A program made the position numbers and the translations under genes. This document shows, piece by piece, positions 6,733 to 8,133 of a DNA stretch of 8,133 bases. The notes below the pieces were generated by a model. It was not told the origin of the DNA. It did no database searches and saw nothing but the letters and a program-made list of their open reading frames with translations. Source of the DNA: Bacillota bacterium (lineage in GTDB: Bacteria > Bacillota > Bacilli > Alicyclobacillales > Alicyclobacillaceae). The stretch is taken from NCBI GenBank assembly GCA_021820805.1, contig JAKADF010000132.1, positions 1-8,133 of the forward strand, written 5' to 3'. The first letter of the stretch is position 1, and each line of letters opens with the position of its first letter.

Positions 6733-7182
6733 TCACGAATTAAATTCTTCTAGAATTCGCATGAGCGCTGTCTCAAATCGTTCTGTGTCCTTCGATGTTC
6801 TTGGTTTTGGACCTCGGCTTCGACCTGTTTGCCTGCGTTCGCGAGCATGGATGTCTCGTTCAAAAAGGAGACGGTCCATATTCATTTCTGTGAAGATTAG
6901 ACCATGGGGAGAGATAGCCCTTGCACCTTGTCCGAGCGCCAGTGAAGCAAGTCCATAATCTTGGGTTACAACAACGCTTTTCGTACCTTTTTTTAACATG
7001 CTGATGATTGCCATATCTGCTGCTTGTGGATGAGGGTCTACCGTAATATGATTTGGACGGTCGAAATGATGGTTGACTGAACTTACAGTAATTACTTCTG
7101 CATCGAACTCTGCTCCAACGCGGTCAATTACGGACAAAGCATCCCGCGGCATAGCATCCGCATCTACAAAAATAGTAACCAT
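6733..7182 (-). CDS. YaiI/YqxD family protein (DUF188/UPF0178, PIN-like)
   Basis: A 149-residue soluble protein of the YaiI/YqxD family, which has a PIN-domain-like fold and is suspected, not shown, to be a nuclease. The N-terminal VDADAMP (6-12), ADMAI (55-59), VTQDYGLASLALGQGARAISPHG (VTQDYGL at 72-78, GARAISPHG at 86-94), NMDRLLFERD (101-110) and GPKPRT (124-129) follow the family from end to end. The acidic residues D7, D9, D56 and D75 would form the putative metal site. In most relatives I recall, the N-terminal motif reads DADACP; here Met replaces the Cys. The ATG at 7182 is the only reasonable start, because a TGA lies in frame three codons upstream. Its AAGGAG is rather far away, at 12 bases. 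It follows the AstE/AspA-like gene on the same strand by 102 bases. Confidence 0.93.
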   Translation of the reverse strand: MVTIFVDADAMPRDALSVIDRVGAEFDAEVITVSSVNHHFDRPNHITVDPHPQAADMAIISMLKKGTKSVVVTQDYGLASLALGQGARAISPHGLIFTEMNMDRLLFERDIHARERRQTGRSRGPKPRTSKDTERFETALMRILEEFNS

Positions 7183-7267
7183 GTGGAATCAATGCTCCTT
7201 TTGCAAATAAGAACAGGTCAAAACAAATGATACACGAAACCGTAATATAAACCTAATCAGGCATCAT

Positions 7268-7283
7268 ATCAGCATTTGCTGAT
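7268..7283 (-). other. Short hairpin directly after the AstE/AspA-like stop codon
   Basis: ATCAGC (7268-7273), loop ATTT, GCTGAT (7278-7283) is a perfect six-pair inverted repeat that begins one base after the minus-strand TAA at 7287-7285. No T run follows on the minus strand (ATATGATG), so it may be a weak terminator or an RNA-stability element between this gene and the downstream YaiI/YqxD gene. Confidence 0.4.
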
Positions 7284-7284
7284 C

Positions 7285-7959
7285 TTAAAGAACTGAGGTT
7301 ATAATCCCGATTTCATGCAAGAGTGCTTGAACAATTTGTGTTTGATATTGCACACGAAGGCGCTTTGGTTGTTGCATTGAAGTTTCCACGGTTATTGCTT
7401 TTAAGTGAAGTACATTCCCCATGGCTGTTCTCAAAGATCCAGGAAGCTTGCCTTGACGAACACAAAACTTTTTTAATCTTACCTGTATATTTTGATTTAC
7501 CTTTTCGGTAACCCGTTTTGCAATTCGGTGCATCTTTTCATCTGGATACACAATCAAGGTTTGGCCAAGTTTGGTGTGGTCAAGCCTATAAAGCCCGTTC
7601 GCCTCATGCAGATCTATGCACCATGTTACATGGAATTTTTTTGCAATTTGAAGAATCCCATCCGCGATTGGGTGCTTTGGTTTGTCTCCAGGATATCTCG
7701 GAAAAGTTCGATTGATATCTGGGTTTCCACGTTTGCGTTGTCTGTAAGCAACCTGATTGACGATAGGCACAATAATTAGCATACCGTTTGAAATCTGAGT
7801 ATTAATCAGCTTTCGGGCTGCCATTATCCCCGCGATTTCTGTTCCATGAACGCCGGCGGTTATCATCACAACTGGACCTGGCTTTGCCCCTTTTATTGTG
7901 TAGAATTCAGGTTGTTTTACGGATAACTTTTGGGAAGAATAGAGCTTTTCATTTTTCAT
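7285..7959 (-). CDS. Succinylglutamate desuccinylase/aspartoacylase-like zinc hydrolase (M14 superfamily)
   Basis: A cytosolic, probably zinc-dependent carboxypeptidase-fold enzyme of the AstE/AspA group, which removes an acyl or carboxylate group from N-acyl amino acids or related compounds. Of its 224 residues, GVHGTEIAG (36-44) gives zinc ligands H38 and E41, NPDINRTFP (79-87) matches the substrate-binding NxNR-type motif, CIDLHEA (114-120) supplies H118, and TVETS (190-194) carries the likely catalytic Glu192. All key residues are present, but the protein is shorter than aspartoacylase or AstE (about 300 or more), with little after the catalytic Glu. It is thus a minimal member and the substrate is open. 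GTG at 7971 is in frame, but the ribosome binding site AGGTGGAG overlaps it and sits 6 bases before the ATG at 7959, so I chose the ATG. Confidence 0.88.
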   Translation of the reverse strand: MKNEKLYSSQKLSVKQPEFYTIKGAKPGPVVMITAGVHGTEIAGIMAARKLINTQISNGMLIIVPIVNQVAYRQRKRGNPDINRTFPRYPGDKPKHPIADGILQIAKKFHVTWCIDLHEANGLYRLDHTKLGQTLIVYPDEKMHRIAKRVTEKVNQNIQVRLKKFCVRQGKLPGSLRTAMGNVLHLKAITVETSMQQPKRLRVQYQTQIVQALLHEIGIITSVL

Positions 7960-7995
7960 TTTGCTCTCCACCTAACGGTTAAACTAGATTTGACT

Positions 7996-8015
7996 ATGTT
8001 GTACGGAGGCAACAT
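7996..8015. promoter_or_regulatory. Inverted repeat ATGTTG/CAACAT upstream of the AstE/AspA-like gene
   Basis: ATGTTG (7996-8001) and CAACAT (8010-8015) form a perfect six-base dyad with eight bases between them. It lies 37 bases upstream of the minus-strand start, in the leader or promoter region. It could be an operator or a leader hairpin. No known box is recognised. Confidence 0.25.
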
Positions 8016-8118
8016 GCTAAGACTTAGATGAACAAATCACCACTTTCAAAAGCAATATTCGAAAGGAACTAAATACGATTGTGCGAACAGAATTGGTTTT
8101 CAGTTTTTTTTTGGTAGT

Positions 8119-8133
8119 GAGGTGCTTTAATCA
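8119..8133 (+). promoter_or_regulatory. Possible ribosome binding site of a plus-strand gene beginning at the window edge
   Basis: GAGGTG (8119-8124) is followed by eight bases and then an A at 8133, the last base. If the next two bases are TG, this would be a well-spaced start for a gene divergent from the AstE/AspA-like one. The rest of 7960-8118 shows no convincing gene or RNA. Confidence 0.3.

Noticed and set aside
8104..8112. Run of nine T as an intrinsic terminator
   Set aside because: No stem-loop directly precedes it on the plus strand, and no plus-strand gene ends nearby.

Overview
The window looks like ordinary chromosomal sequence from a moderately AT-rich member of the Bacillota (Bacillales sensu lato). 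The reasons are strong GGAGG-type ribosome binding sites, frequent GTG/TTG starts, a lipoprotein solute-binding protein with an LLAGC lipobox, a YitT-family membrane protein, a YaiI/YqxD protein and a Bacillus-type MsrB. The remains of a uracil-DNA-glycosylase-like gene resemble proteins I recall from Alicyclobacillus and relatives, so that neighbourhood is a weak taxonomic guess.

Layout. At the left edge (1-1336, minus strand) a luciferase-like flavin oxidoreductase is followed, with an 11-base overlap, by msrB, whose 3' end is cut off by the window. Divergent from them (1497-2020, plus) lies a decayed UDG-superfamily gene: an in-frame TGA replaces an expected Trp, the middle is missing, and the C-terminus is in another frame. 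A YitT/DUF2179 membrane protein (2054-2878, minus) converges on it. A divergent intergenic region of about 230 bases then leads into a plus-strand pair: an oligopeptide-type ABC solute-binding lipoprotein (3112-4812) and an M20 metallo-amidohydrolase (4888-6072). The two are separated by a hairpin, and the pair ends in a clear intrinsic terminator. A DUF1398 protein with a TTG start (6187-6591, plus) follows. It converges, across a GC-rich hairpin region, on a minus-strand pair: a short AstE/AspA-like zinc carboxypeptidase/deacylase (7285-7959) and a YaiI/YqxD PIN-like protein (6733-7182). The last 174 bases are intergenic and may carry the ribosome binding site of a plus-strand gene that starts at the right edge.

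Functional reading. The binding protein and the M20 hydrolase make a plausible capture-then-hydrolyse unit for peptides or N-acyl amino acids, although no permease or ATPase gene is in view. The flavin oxidoreductase/MsrB pair suggests linked redox functions. I see no phage, transposon, CRISPR or defence module. The most noteworthy item is the UDG-like pseudogene, which conventional gene callers would split into unrelated hypothetical ORFs.
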